From Arsenophonus melophagi (GTDB lineage Bacteria; Pseudomonadota; Gammaproteobacteria; Enterobacterales; Enterobacteriaceae), in NCBI GenBank assembly GCA_032378655.1, contig JAVYJS010000003.1, positions 37,133 through 101,132 of the forward strand: a stretch of DNA of 64,000 bases. Reading direction: 5' to 3'. Of this stretch, positions 20,642 through 30,577 are shown piece after piece. Each line of letters opens with the position of its first letter. Within the stretch, counting starts at the first letter, position 1. The notes beneath the pieces are model-generated. The model did no database searches, was not told the origin of the DNA, and worked only from the letters and a program-made list of their open reading frames with translations. The position numbers were made by a program, and so were the translations under genes.

Positions 20642-21687
20642 CTTTAATGTCTTTATCATATAAAGAAATGATTTTATTTTTATGATTTTATAAAATGGTA
20701 GCGCGGTACGCTTACAAAGCTTTACAAACTTTTTTCTCAATAAATTATAAGATAGTTATTATAGCAATAACTCTCATGTATTTCATGAAAGTTTTATGCA
20801 ATTTCGAGCATCATTCTCTCTTTCTAAGAAGAGATGAACAATAGAAGTCAATACAGTTAATCTGAGTAAAATAAACACTATAAGACATGGAATATTATTC
20901 TATTCTATAAATACTAATTCCTGTATTAAATAGGAATTCATGTTAGATTTTATTAAAAGTTCAAACAGACCACTCTTTATATGGTTTGTTATTTTTCTTT
21001 TAATGCAAAAGGCACTAAAGTAATGCTTATAATAATTTGTAGTGGATCAGGCATTAGGGATTGATAAAATCCCATCTAAATCTCTATTTAGTCAAATGGA
21101 GATTTTCTTAGAAAATAATTTAATTACACTAATACAATTCATTAATTATTACACCTATTGTACCTTAATGTAATAAGCTACACTTAGCTTTTAGATAATC
21201 TTAACTAATACAATACACTGAGAATCATAAAAAAAAAGAAGCTCATGGTTATGCGCTGTGCGGTGCTGGATGACATAATGCTAATAACTGCAGCGTATTT
21301 ATGAGGTCAACAATATGTGTTGCTCTGTCAAGCAACGAGACCTATGTAGTGTATGTAGGTGGAGTAGCAATACCATCATAGTATTGTATTAGATATTACC
21401 AAATTTATTCAGTAGGTTTGGATAGTAGGCACGGGAAACTACTACGTAATCAGTAGGCATCGGTTTGTTGCTTTAGCAAAAATCTTAGATTAGATATATT
21501 TCTGAGTGCTAAAAATATTACTCAATTATATTGATCTTCTACTGCATTCACAGATTTACGGAATGAATTATTGATTAATAATTCAAAATTCTTGTTATAA
21601 GAGATACATCAAACATCTTAATTTAAAGAGAAATCTATATTATTGGTTGATATCAACTTATAATCCTTACGAGGATTAACAATAATA

Positions 21688-21722
21688 ATCCATATTGCCT
21701 ATTGACAATAGGCAATATGGAT
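21688..21722. repeat. Inverted repeat, 17-bp arms, 1-nt centre
   Basis: 21688-21704 pairs with 21706-21722 around a single A. In practice this gives a 16-bp stem with a 3-nt loop. Confidence 0.8.
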
Positions 21723-22195
21723 GCTAACTAAATATCTCTCTAGTCTAGATAGACTAGACGACTACAGTTCAATGTAGTTATGTTCAATTTAGTTATTATC
21801 GAACAAAGAAGAGATTGGTTATTTCATAATTTCATTTAAAATGAATGAGTGATTTTTATCCAACAAAAACTAGCAGTAAGCATAGATTAAAAATCTATTT
21901 CATATAATAGTTCCTGTACAATAAAATGCTTGTTGTGCAAATTCCAATGTTCTTGATCGATCTAGACAATAATTTTGAATATTATTACAAGTAATAGAAT
22001 AACTATCAGTGATAGATTAGATTGATTTTTGACACTATAAGTTAGTGTCTTTATTTCTTTTTTGCTCATTAATGAGCATTCTTACTTAATTATATTAAAT
22101 TCATTTTATAATAGTTTTTAGCTAAAAACAGATGAATTATATAACAATATAATTGTGAGTATGTTATTATATCACTGCAAGTAAAATAGTGGTAC

Positions 22196-23083
22196 TTAAT
22201 TGCTTTCAATCGTTTTGGTTTTGCTTTTCATTGTTGATGTTAAACCAATTGATGCGCCAATGATGCATAATATTGCACAATACTGAGTTAGCGTTAAGTA
22301 CTCATTAAGAAATATCATGCCAATACAAGCACCCATAGCCGGTTCCAGACTCATTAATGCGCCAAATGTTTTGATTGGTATGCGTGTTAAGGCAAACATT
22401 TCCAATGTATAAGGAATTGCTGTTGACAAAATTGCAACTGCAAATGCAGTAGGTAGAATAGAGAGCTTAAATAGAGTTTCAATGTCAACTGTGAAAAGGC
22501 AAATTGGAAAAAAAATCACTGTTGAGATAAACGAACCTAAAGCTACAGTTGCCGAGCCATAACTTATTCCAGCGCGTCGCCCAAAGACGATATACATTCC
22601 CCAGAAAATACCAGCAGATAAAGCAAAAAAAATACCGACAGGATCTAAGCTATTAATAAGGTTGATATGTGGTAGCAGAAAAGCTAATCCAATAATAATC
22701 ATGAGTATCCAAACAATATCAATTGCTCGCCGAGATGAGAATATAGCTATGATTAAAGGGCCAGTGAACTCTAATGTAACTGCAATCCCCAACATAATCC
22801 TTTCTAAGGCAAGATAAAATAGCGCATTCATTGACCCTAATGAGATACCATAAAGAAGTAAATGTTTTAATGAATAACTGCTTAACCTTTTTGTCCAAGG
22901 TTTAAAAACCATAAAAAGAATAATGGTTGCTAAAAACAGCCTTAAAGCTGTTACACCTATTGCTCCAATGGTTGGCAATAGAGTTTTTGCTAGAGAAGCA
23001 CCAGTTTGTATAGATAACATAGCACAAAGCAAAAACAATATAGGTAATAGCTTTTTGCTTTTTTGATTTAAGACAAATAACAT
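22196..23083 (-). CDS. rhtA: Threonine/homoserine exporter (EamA/DMT family)
   Basis: The 295-residue inner-membrane protein has about ten hydrophobic segments in two EamA repeats. It follows E. coli RhtA closely: SIQTGASLAKTL, GAIGVTALRLFLATI, LGIAVTLEFTGPLI, FSSRRAIDIVW and LMSLEPAMGA. RhtA exports threonine and homoserine by drug/metabolite-type antiport. The gene is isolated, on the minus strand, and its usual neighbour ompX is not present. Retention of an amino-acid exporter could matter to a host, but that is inference. Confidence 0.92.
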   Translation of the reverse strand: MLFVLNQKSKKLLPILFLLCAMLSIQTGASLAKTLLPTIGAIGVTALRLFLATIILFMVFKPWTKRLSSYSLKHLLLYGISLGSMNALFYLALERIMLGIAVTLEFTGPLIIAIFSSRRAIDIVWILMIIIGLAFLLPHINLINSLDPVGIFFALSAGIFWGMYIVFGRRAGISYGSATVALGSFISTVIFFPICLFTVDIETLFKLSILPTAFAVAILSTAIPYTLEMFALTRIPIKTFGALMSLEPAMGACIGMIFLNEYLTLTQYCAILCIIGASIGLTSTMKSKTKTIESN

Positions 23084-23204
23084 TCTTGAAGTAGTCTTAA
23101 TAGTAAGAATTGCTTAATATTGTTAAGTAATTATTACATAAAAGATATTTGAACAAGTATTATTTTGAGCGCTGATATGAAAATATGATTTTCATCATAT
23201 TAAA

Positions 23205-23268
23205 TTAATGATCACCTATAACTAAAATTGGCTAGTTCTAGCAAATTTTAGTTATAGGTGATCATTAA
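23205..23268. repeat. Inverted repeat, 25-bp perfect arms with inner 5-bp stem
   Basis: 23205-23229 is the exact reverse complement of 23244-23268. The 14-nt interior holds a second small stem (GCTAG/CTAGC at 23231-23235 and 23238-23242). It lies between two divergent genes, so it does not end a transcript of a recognised gene. Confidence 0.85.
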
Positions 23269-23322
23269 AAATATAGATAGTATAATACTATATTCTATTC
23301 TCGTATTTTGGAGCTATTGATA

Positions 23323-23352
23323 TGTCGTTCAATATAAAACTATTGAACGACA
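23323..23352. repeat. Inverted repeat, 12-bp arms, 6-nt loop
   Basis: 23323-23334 pairs with 23341-23352. Confidence 0.75.
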
Positions 23353-23377
23353 AAGCTATTAAAGTAGAATATGCATT

Positions 23378-23419
23378 AATCAAAAGAACATAATACTCAA
23401 TCAAAAGAACATAATACTC
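23378..23419. repeat. Perfect tandem duplication, 2 x 21 bp
   Basis: The unit at 23378-23398 is repeated exactly at 23399-23419. Confidence 0.85.
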
Positions 23420-23880
23420 ATTTATATTGGTCTTTCAATCAGTATTATTGATATTTTTCCTAATTCAATTTTTACAAGTTAATTGATATTAGTGTAACTC
23501 CTTGGTACATAAGATTGAAAGTGATCTTAGAAAAAATTTATGCGTTGATTAGTAAATGTTATTGATTGATTTGCAATCATCTAAGCAAGGTCACAATAAC
23601 AACAACGAATTCACTAAATTTATTGGTTTTACATCAGTGATGTAAATGACGACAAGAAGCATTAAAGATACCAATAATTACAAAATATTTCTGATTATTT
23701 AATCAAATATCGTTTAGTATGAAAAGTATACACATTAAATAGATAAATAATATTAAAATTCTTCATGCTCTTTACATGCAGAAGAGCATTGATCTCAATG
23801 CAACAATCTTCAAACAGTTAACATATAGCACACATAGCAATATTATAGTTTGCAACTTATGATTGTTACCGATAGTAATG

Positions 23881-23907
23881 GCCATAACTTAGCTACTAAG
23901 TTATGGC
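23881..23907. repeat. Inverted repeat, 12-bp arms, 3-nt loop
   Basis: 23881-23892 pairs with 23896-23907. Confidence 0.75.
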
Positions 23908-24232
23908 ATGCTGTGTTAGGGATTGTATTATTAATATACTATAAATTTTCTGTAGTTCTTTATGTTTTTATGCATAGCTACTTCTATAGCTACCTGTGCT
24001 TCAGGATAGCATAAGACTAGTAATAAATCTATTGTGCTAACTTCTGTTTGGTTAACTAATGCTAAATATACTAAATCAATTTAGTAATTCATTGATTAAA
24101 AAAAATAACATCTCCTCTTCCTACACATAGGAAGATGTGCCTATATTAGGGTGCTATAAAATACATTTTTTTTGCAGTTTTTCTTCAAAAATGAGATATA
24201 AGCTATGAAAAGTATAATAGGATAGGTAAGTA

Positions 24233-24976
24233 ATGGATAATATTAAATTAGAACAACTCATTAATGCACGTTTGAAGATTCATGAATACCAAGATTATGC
24301 CCCAAATGGACTTCAAGTAGAAGGGCGCCATGAGATCAAAAAAATAATAACTGGTGTGACAGCATCGCAGGCTTTACTTGATCAAGCAGTACAATTATCT
24401 GCAGATGCGATTATTGTTCATCATGGTTATTTTTGGAAAAATGAAGCTGCTGTTATTCTGAATATGAAGCGGAAGCGATTAAAAACATTGCTTTGTAATG
24501 ATATTAATCTTTATGCTTATCATTTACCCCTTGATGCTCATCCTATTTTAGGTAATAATGTACAGTTAGGACATCTTATGGGGGTCAAGATTGATGGTTA
24601 CATTACGCCTTTATTACCAAAGGGTAAGTTTACTCAACCTATAACGCCAGATGATTTAATGATACGTTTAAAACAAAGGTTAGCTCGGAAACCGTTATAC
24701 TGTGGAGATAGTGGTCCACAAAATATCTATACAATTTCCTGGTGCACAGGAAGTGGACAGAATTTTATTCAGCAAGCAGCAGAGGCTGGTGTTGATGCTT
24801 TTGTAACAGGAGAAGTTTCTGAGGAAACTATCCATATTGCGAGAGAAATGGCGATTCATTTTTATGCCGCAGGTCATCATACAACTGAGCGATTTGGCGT
24901 TAAAGTGTTAGGTGAATGGTTACAAGAAGAATATGGGTTTTCTGTTACTTTTGTTGATATAGCCAATCCAGTCTAA
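24233..24976 (+). CDS. ybgI: NIF3/DUF34-family metal-binding protein YbgI
   Basis: The 247-residue protein aligns end to end with E. coli YbgI: DYAPNGLQVEG, TGVTASQALLDQAV, the metal-binding VHHGYFWKNE, HLPLDAHP and AAGHHTTERFG. YbgI forms a hexameric ring with two metals per subunit. Its role is not firmly known; the family is often assigned as GTP cyclohydrolase I type 2, which is doubtful. It stands alone. A 10-bp-arm hairpin (ACTATCTAAA/TTTAGATAGT) begins about 20 nt after the stop and could end transcription. Confidence 0.92.
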   Translation: MDNIKLEQLINARLKIHEYQDYAPNGLQVEGRHEIKKIITGVTASQALLDQAVQLSADAIIVHHGYFWKNEAAVILNMKRKRLKTLLCNDINLYAYHLPLDAHPILGNNVQLGHLMGVKIDGYITPLLPKGKFTQPITPDDLMIRLKQRLARKPLYCGDSGPQNIYTISWCTGSGQNFIQQAAEAGVDAFVTGEVSEETIHIAREMAIHFYAAGHHTTERFGVKVLGEWLQEEYGFSVTFVDIANPV

Positions 24977-25810
24977 TGTTTACAAGATAAATGACATACT
25001 ATCTAAAGAACGTTAAACGGAAGATCTAGTTTAGATAGTGTATACTTTATAAAGTTTTTCAATAAAATTTATTTATTTTAGCTAGCACATTATTGGTACT
25101 GATGAGCCATTTAAAATCCTGTATCATGTATTGGATTCCAATGCATAAATCTACTAAAATAGTAAGTACTATGGCACAAGATATAACAATAGATGTAGAT
25201 CTCTATTAATATAGAAGTATTCAATTTATGTCCTTTAAGTATTGGTTTGTATACTTAATTCTTAGCAAAGGTTTAATGAACATTAATTTCATAGATCTGA
25301 TTGACAAAGCCTATTTGTGGACAAAGCTTTGCTTTGTATTTTGCTCATTGTAAGCAAATATTTTTATGACTGTCATATGTTCCAAGTAATTAAACCAAGC
25401 GCTGCTACTTGTAACAAGTAGACATGAATTATCTCTATAAGAACCAACTTTTTATTGTTGGAGTTGAATTATTTAACAGGATCAAAATGAAAAAAATTAT
25501 TAGCAACTAATCCTAAATGCACTAACCCTTTTGTAAATTATATAACATGGGGAAATTATATTTTTAGTCACTTATTTTTGATGTCCTTAATAATTAATTA
25601 AGGATCCTTTTGCTGATTTTGCAAAAAATCATGAAGTTCTAATATATTATATATCTAGAAATTTTGAATAGTATTTATCTATTTGCTTTTTAGAAAAGCG
25701 ATATAAAGCTTTTATTGGTATTTGTGAGTACGGAAAACCAAATATCAAAAGTCTGTATTCATGTAAAATATGAAAGTCTTTAGAATTTCTTAATTTATTC
25801 TATTTTTATT

Positions 25811-25864
25811 ATCAATTTATTGTGAAAATCATTTATAAACCATGATATTTCACAATAAATTGAT
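25811..25864. repeat. Inverted repeat, 17-bp arms plus inner 5-bp stem
   Basis: 25811-25827 pairs with 25848-25864; after one bulged base the stem continues with ATCAT/ATGAT (25828-25832 and 25842-25846). Confidence 0.8.
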
Positions 25865-25921
25865 TTCTAGCTGTTTTTAATCATAACCGAAAATAACATT
25901 TTACTTATAACTGATAAAGTA

Positions 25922-25967
25922 TCTATTTTTATTGCCTAGATCTTAAGATCTAGGCAATAAAAATAGA
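25922..25967. repeat. Perfect 46-bp palindrome without a loop
   Basis: 25922-25944 is the exact reverse complement of 25945-25967. It begins only 58 bp after the previous inverted repeat and is unrelated in sequence. Palindromes this long with no spacer are unstable in E. coli unless SbcCD is missing. Confidence 0.88.
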
Positions 25968-26366
25968 ATGGTGTTGTAATCGTTGTATGTAAAGCTGAAT
26001 ATCTTTAAATACATGCTTATTCCAAGCTGTCCTCATTAACAGCACCATAATATAGTTTTTTTACCTTTTCTTGCTTTATTATTTTTTTTAAACTACATAA
26101 ACTTGTACAGGAAATGAAAGTATCTGCAAGATAGGTATACTATCTTTTGATCAAAAACCACTGCAATTCCATATTAAGAAGCTTCCTTAGCTGCAATGTT
26201 TTAACTAATAGTTTTTAAATATGATTATTGGTATTGTAAAGTTACTTAAAAACACTACTGAAGATATTGATGATAGGCCAGCAATATCATAACCAATGAT
26301 TAAAAATTTCAGTATAGTGTTGTATTAATGATGATGATCATATCGCTTATAAATTTTATAGTAAAG

Positions 26367-26419
26367 GAATCACCATATTAGTCTACTTTTAGACAAAGAG
26401 TAGACTAATATGGTGATTC
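26367..26419. repeat. Inverted repeat, 21-bp perfect arms, 11-nt loop
   Basis: 26367-26387 pairs exactly with 26399-26419. It lies about 170 nt upstream of rpoE and could be in its leader. Confidence 0.82.
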
Positions 26420-26591
26420 AAAAGAACTTGTTATTAACAAATATTGCACAGCTTACATTGAATTGCAAATATTTTACATTAACTAATACCAATCAGTATT
26501 TTAAGCAAATTACTTATTGACAAATCATGGACAATATAGCGAGTGACAATAATGAGAATATGAGGCTTATTTTCGTGAGAAGTTATCTCAA

Positions 26592-27176
26592 ATGAGCGAG
26601 AAGTTAATAGATCAGTCTCTTGTTGAACGGGTACAAAAAGGAGATAAACAAGCTTTTAATTTACTGGTTATTCGATACCAGAATCAGGTTATGAGTATTG
26701 TTTCTCGTTATGTTCCACATGGAGATACACAGGATGTGGCTCAAGAATCTTTCCTTAAAGCTTATTGTGCTATTAGTTTATTTCGCGGCGACAGTGCATT
26801 TTATACTTGGCTGTATCGGATTGCCGTCAATACAGCAAAAAATTATCTTGTATATACAAGACGTCGGCCGCTATTGAATGATTTGGTATTGAATGATTTG
26901 GATGTAGTATATGCAGAAAATTTTAACACTGATTGTACATTAAAAGAAATTTCAAATCCTGAAAATTTCATGTTGTTAGAAGAATTAAAAAGAGTAGTAC
27001 TTAAAACTATCGAGTCACTACCTAAAGATTTACGCCTGGCAATTACGCTGAGAGAGTTAGATGGATTAAGTTATGAGGAAATAGCGCTTATTATGAATTG
27101 TCCTGTTGGAACAGTGCGTTCGCGTATTTTTCGTGCACGAGAGGCTATTGATAATAAAGTGCAACCACTAATATAA
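26592..27176 (+). CDS. rpoE: RNA polymerase sigma-E factor (envelope stress)
   Basis: RpoE directs transcription of genes for outer-membrane and periplasmic protein folding. Region 2 (FNLLVIRYQNQV to SAFYTWLYRIAVNTAKNYL) and region 4 (ITLRELDGLSYEEIA, CPVGTVRSRIFRAREAID) are nearly identical to E. coli. The protein has 194 residues instead of 191; between the regions a near-perfect 13-bp tandem duplication (26874-26903) adds a second LNDL. rseA and rseB, which encode the anti-sigma factor and its sensor in E. coli, are missing downstream; rseC follows after 0.9 kb. Unless held by genes elsewhere, sigma-E would be free. Confidence 0.96.
   Translation: MSEKLIDQSLVERVQKGDKQAFNLLVIRYQNQVMSIVSRYVPHGDTQDVAQESFLKAYCAISLFRGDSAFYTWLYRIAVNTAKNYLVYTRRRPLLNDLVLNDLDVVYAENFNTDCTLKEISNPENFMLLEELKRVVLKTIESLPKDLRLAITLRELDGLSYEEIALIMNCPVGTVRSRIFRAREAIDNKVQPLI
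26874..26903 (+). repeat. In-frame tandem duplication in rpoE (15-bp period)
   Basis: TTGAATGATTTGG occurs at 26874 and again at 26889, giving LNDLVLNDL in the linker between sigma regions 2 and 4. It explains the extra residues compared with E. coli. Confidence 0.75.
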
Positions 27177-27288
27177 ATTAGTAATGTTTCTATATTAAAT
27201 ATGGAAACTTGGTATACATAAAAAATTTTCCCTTCATAGAAGGGAAAGGAAGGATAGCTACTTAATATCGATTCATATCAATTTACAA

Positions 27289-27317
27289 GATATTCATGAT
27301 ACTCAATCATGAATATC
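27289..27317. repeat. Inverted repeat, 12-bp arms, 5-nt loop
   Basis: 27289-27300 pairs with 27306-27317. Confidence 0.72.
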
Positions 27318-27931
27318 GTTACAATGCTCTCATATAACAGTATGAGAGATAACATCAAAATAATCAATTTGATATTACGAGTACAATAGAATTGGCTCTG
27401 TTAGTTACTTTATGAACATAAAGTATAAATAGAAAGAATACCAATCTGACTCTTTGTTGTTAAATAAACAAGCAAAATCTTAATATGAGATTGCCTTTGA
27501 GCATACATATTTCTAGTAATTACGAAGCATTGATTCTTCTGATTTTATATATGTTTTAAGATGATTTTCTATCAGTTTTCTTTTCTAAGTTTATTAACAC
27601 GAGTCTCTTATTATATATTTTATTAAGTTCTTAATATACTGGATGAGCTTAAAAGTGCAAGTCGTTTATATCCATAATTAAGCTATACCGATTACCATAT
27701 AAAGAATACATATTTAGTTATATTTATTAGCGAATTACATACATGAAGTTACTATTAGCTATTAATCTAATATATAGTAGAAAATTTAGAGCATGTAAAG
27801 TTTGTTTTTAGTTTTGAATAGCTAAGCATTTAAGATTTTTAAAAATCATAGATAAAAGAGAAACACAAAAGAGAAACATAAATGAATTTTTAGATATTTT
27901 GATATTACATGATGGATTGTTTATGTTTTAA

Positions 27932-27967
27932 TAATTTTCCTTCAAGAAGGAAAATTAAACTTTTTTG
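27932..27967 (+). terminator. Terminator-like hairpin upstream of rseC
   Basis: 27932-27943 and 27946-27957 are perfect 12-bp arms with a 2-nt loop, followed after a few bases by T6. On the plus strand this could end the rpoE transcript and separate it from rseC-lepA. Confidence 0.45.
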
Positions 27968-28025
27968 AAAAACGATTTCATAATAGTGCACACTATTCAT
28001 GAAAGGATTATTATTATTATTGATC

Positions 28026-28063
28026 AATTACCTTTTCTTAATCTTAGCTAAGAAAAGGTAATT
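28026..28063. repeat. Inverted repeat, 15-bp arms, 8-nt loop, just upstream of rseC
   Basis: 28026-28040 pairs with 28049-28063. It ends about 20 nt before the rseC ribosome binding site and may lie in the leader. Confidence 0.75.
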
Positions 28064-28094
28064 ACAGAAAATCTTAGTTTTAAGAGGCAAATTA

Positions 28095-28526
28095 ATGATG
28101 ATTATGAAAGAGCAAGCTACGGTAGTACATTGGCATAATGGTCGTACTATTTTACAATACAACTTAAATTTTAGTTGCCGTTGTTGTGTTTCTCACTTAA
28201 GATGTGGATCTTATTTTTTCAACAAAATAGGATCAAACCTTAAGTCTCAATTAGAACTTGAGGTTAAAGAGCCTTTAGTAGCTGGACAAAAAGTTGAAAT
28301 AGGCATCAAAACAGGAAGTTTGTTATGTTCAGCGATACTTGTGTATTTTAGCCCACTACTTGGGCTTTTTGTTGCCTATATATTGATGAACTTTTTCTTT
28401 TTAAATCAATTAATTATATTTTTAAGTACTGTTTTTGGTGCGAGCGTTGGATTTTTTTTAGCAAAAAAATTGTACAATTTTTTGCTAAAAAACCCTTCAT
28501 ATTACCCAACAATTTTTTTAAATTAA
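28095..28526 (+). CDS. rseC: Sigma-E regulatory protein RseC
   Basis: RseC is an inner-membrane protein with an N-terminal cytoplasmic cysteine motif (CRCCVSHLRCG, near residues 28-38) and two membrane helices (about residues 74-92 and 97-115). The stretches EPLVAGQKVEIGI and GSLLCSAILVYFSPLLGLF match E. coli closely. In E. coli it is a minor positive modulator of sigma-E, and related proteins act in electron transfer to SoxR. The start is supported by AGAGG 7 nt upstream. It is shorter than E. coli (143 against 159), and the coding end contains an imperfect hairpin near 28454-28492. rseA and rseB are gone. Confidence 0.93.
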   Translation: MMIMKEQATVVHWHNGRTILQYNLNFSCRCCVSHLRCGSYFFNKIGSNLKSQLELEVKEPLVAGQKVEIGIKTGSLLCSAILVYFSPLLGLFVAYILMNFFFLNQLIIFLSTVFGASVGFFLAKKLYNFLLKNPSYYPTIFLN

Positions 28527-28756
28527 GTTACCGCCTAACAAATGAAAAGAGCAAGAATACATAAAATCTGTTTTTATCATACTGTCGATGATTAAAACCT
28601 GTTACGTATAGATTTTTTGAATTGTTTGTAGCTGATATGTAGAATGTATAGGCTGTGAGTGCATAACACCTCTTATTTTAACCTACTATAGGGCGGCTAC
28701 GGTATCACTAAAACCACTAAAACTTAGTTTTCAACTATGTATAAGAAAATACAAAC

Positions 28757-30559
28757 TTGAATATCAAATATATAAGAAATTTTTCTATCGTTGCTCACGT
28801 AGATCATGGTAAATCGACCCTATCGGATCGCATTATTCAAATCTGTGGAGGTCTCTCTGACCGAGAGATGGTAGAACAGGTATTAGATTCGATGGATTTA
28901 GAGCGAGAACGAGGGATCACTATAAAAGCGCAAAGTGTTACCTTGGATTATAAATCCAGAGACGGTGAGGCTTATCAGCTTAATTTTATTGATACCCCAG
29001 GCCATGTTGACTTTTTCTATGAAGTATCTCGTTCATTAGCTGCCTGTGAAGGTGTATTACTGGTTGTTGATGCTAGGCAAGGTATGGAAGCACAAACCCT
29101 TGCTAATTATTATACTGCACTTGAGATGAATTTAGAAGTTGTTCCTGTGCTAAATAAGATTGATTTACCTACATCTGTACCTGATCAAATAGCTGCAGAA
29201 ATTGCAGATATTGTTGGTATAGATGTACATGACGTAATGCGCTGTTCAGCAAAAACTGGTATAGGAGTACAAAATGTAATTGAACGTTTAGTTAAACAAA
29301 TCCCACCACCACAAGGTGATCCAAGCGCTCCTTGTCAAGCATTAATTATTGATTCATGGTTTGATAATTACTTGGGTGTCGTATCATTGGTGCGTATTAA
29401 AAACGGTAGATTAGCTAGAGGTGATAAAATCAAAGTAATGAGCTCAGGCCAGCTTTATAATGTTGAGTGTTTAGGTATTTTTACTCCAAAACCCATTGAT
29501 CGTAAAGAATTGTGTTGTGGTGAAGTAGGTTGGTTGGTCTGTTCAATTAAAGATATTCACGGTGCACCAGTAGGTGATACATTAACTAGCGCTCATCATG
29601 CAGCAGAGAAGGCATTGCCAGGCTTTAAAAAAGTAAAGCCTCGTGTTTATGCTGGATTATTTCCTGTGAGTTCTCATGATTATGAATCATTTCGTGATGC
29701 TTTAGCTAAATTAAGTTTGAATGATGCCTCATTATGTTACGAGAGTGAAAGTTCAATGGTATTAGGTTTTGGATTTCGTTGTGGTTTTCTTGGTCTACTA
29801 CATATGGAAATTATCCAAGAGCGCTTAAAACGTGAATATGATCTAGATCTAATAATAACAGCACCTACAGTGATTTACGAAGTTGCATTACGTAATGGTG
29901 AGATTGTTTATGTGGACAATCCATGTAAGTTGCCAGCTATATATAAGATACATAAATTACGCGAGCCGATTGCAGAATGTAAAATTCTAATACCAAAGGT
30001 ATATCTTGGCGATATCATTAGATTATGTGTAGAAAAACGAGGTATGCAAATAAATATTACTTATCATGGTAATCAGATTGCATTAACTTATGAAATTCCT
30101 ATGGCTGAGGTTGTATTAGATTTCTTTGATCGTTTGAAATCTATTTCTCGTGGATATGCTTCATTAGATTATAGTTTTATACGTTTTCAGGAAGCAGATG
30201 TTGTGCGTATAGATGTATTAATTAATGGTGAAACAGTCGACGCATTAGGAATGATGACACATCGAGACAATGCATCTTATAAAAGCCGCAGGTTAGTAGA
30301 TGAAATGAAAAATCTCTTACCGCGTCAGCAGTTTGATATTGTCATTCATGCTGCTATTGGAAGCCGTATTATAGCACGTGCAACTGTAAAAAAATTACGT
30401 AAAAATGTATTAGCTAAATGTTATGGTGGTGATGTTAGCCGTAAACAAAAATTACTAAAGAAACAAAAAGAAGGTAAAAAAAGAATGAAGCAGGTTGGTA
30501 ATGTTGAATTACCCAAGGAAGCCTTCCTCACTATCCTTAATGTAAGTAAGGATAACTAA
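28757..30559 (+). CDS. lepA: Translation elongation factor 4 (LepA)
   Basis: This ribosomal GTPase acts during translation, perhaps in ribosome biogenesis and back-translocation. The G1 motif AHVDHGKS (residues 13-20), DTPGH, NKID, and the C-terminal basic segment with CYGGDVSRKQKLLKKQKEGK are intact; length (600) matches E. coli (599). The start is a TTG at 28757: the upstream ATG at 28736 runs into a stop within eight codons. The ribosome binding site is weak (AAGAAAA). It precedes lepB by 18 nt, the classical lepA-lepB operon. Confidence 0.96.
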   Translation: MNIKYIRNFSIVAHVDHGKSTLSDRIIQICGGLSDREMVEQVLDSMDLERERGITIKAQSVTLDYKSRDGEAYQLNFIDTPGHVDFFYEVSRSLAACEGVLLVVDARQGMEAQTLANYYTALEMNLEVVPVLNKIDLPTSVPDQIAAEIADIVGIDVHDVMRCSAKTGIGVQNVIERLVKQIPPPQGDPSAPCQALIIDSWFDNYLGVVSLVRIKNGRLARGDKIKVMSSGQLYNVECLGIFTPKPIDRKELCCGEVGWLVCSIKDIHGAPVGDTLTSAHHAAEKALPGFKKVKPRVYAGLFPVSSHDYESFRDALAKLSLNDASLCYESESSMVLGFGFRCGFLGLLHMEIIQERLKREYDLDLIITAPTVIYEVALRNGEIVYVDNPCKLPAIYKIHKLREPIAECKILIPKVYLGDIIRLCVEKRGMQINITYHGNQIALTYEIPMAEVVLDFFDRLKSISRGYASLDYSFIRFQEADVVRIDVLINGETVDALGMMTHRDNASYKSRRLVDEMKNLLPRQQFDIVIHAAIGSRIIARATVKKLRKNVLAKCYGGDVSRKQKLLKKQKEGKKRMKQVGNVELPKEAFLTILNVSKDN

Positions 30560-30577
30560 CCGTTATAAGGAGTTATA

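Larger units (their letters stand above)
19597..22195. other. 2.6-kb gap between trhP and rhtA
   Basis: No gene recognised. A 73-codon plus frame (20464-20685) is very hydrophobic, includes a hairpin and has no known relative. Hairpins lie at 20609-20641 (14-bp arms) and 21688-21722 (17-bp arms). trhP and rhtA are far apart in E. coli, so a rearrangement joint probably lies here. Confidence 0.55.
23084..24232. other. Gap between divergent rhtA and ybgI
   Basis: No gene. It contains a 25-bp-arm hairpin (23205-23268), 12-bp-arm hairpins (23323-23352 and 23881-23907) and a perfect 21-bp tandem duplication (23378-23419). As rhtA and ybgI point away from each other, none of the hairpins can be a terminator for either gene. 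Confidence 0.6.
24977..26591. other. 1.6-kb gap between ybgI and rpoE
   Basis: No gene recognised. In E. coli nadB lies divergently upstream of rpoE, but no remnant was found. The gap is rich in long palindromes: 25811-25864, 25922-25967 and 26367-26419. No clear sigma-E promoter was seen ahead of rpoE. Confidence 0.55.
27177..28094. other. Gap in place of rseA and rseB
   Basis: E. coli has rseA and rseB (about 1.6 kb) here. Only 0.9 kb remains and no coding trace of either could be read. It contains four hairpins: 27227-27247 (9-bp arms), 27289-27317 (12), 27932-27957 (12) and 28026-28063 (15). Confidence 0.65.

Noticed and set aside
20464..20685. 73-codon hydrophobic plus-strand frame
   Set aside because: No ribosome binding site or known relative, and a 14-bp-arm hairpin runs through its middle. 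AT-rich DNA yields such frames by chance.
28454..28492. Imperfect hairpin within the end of rseC
   Set aside because: The arms differ by one base in an A/T run and the encoded residues still align with E. coli RseC, so it is weak evidence for inverted copying.
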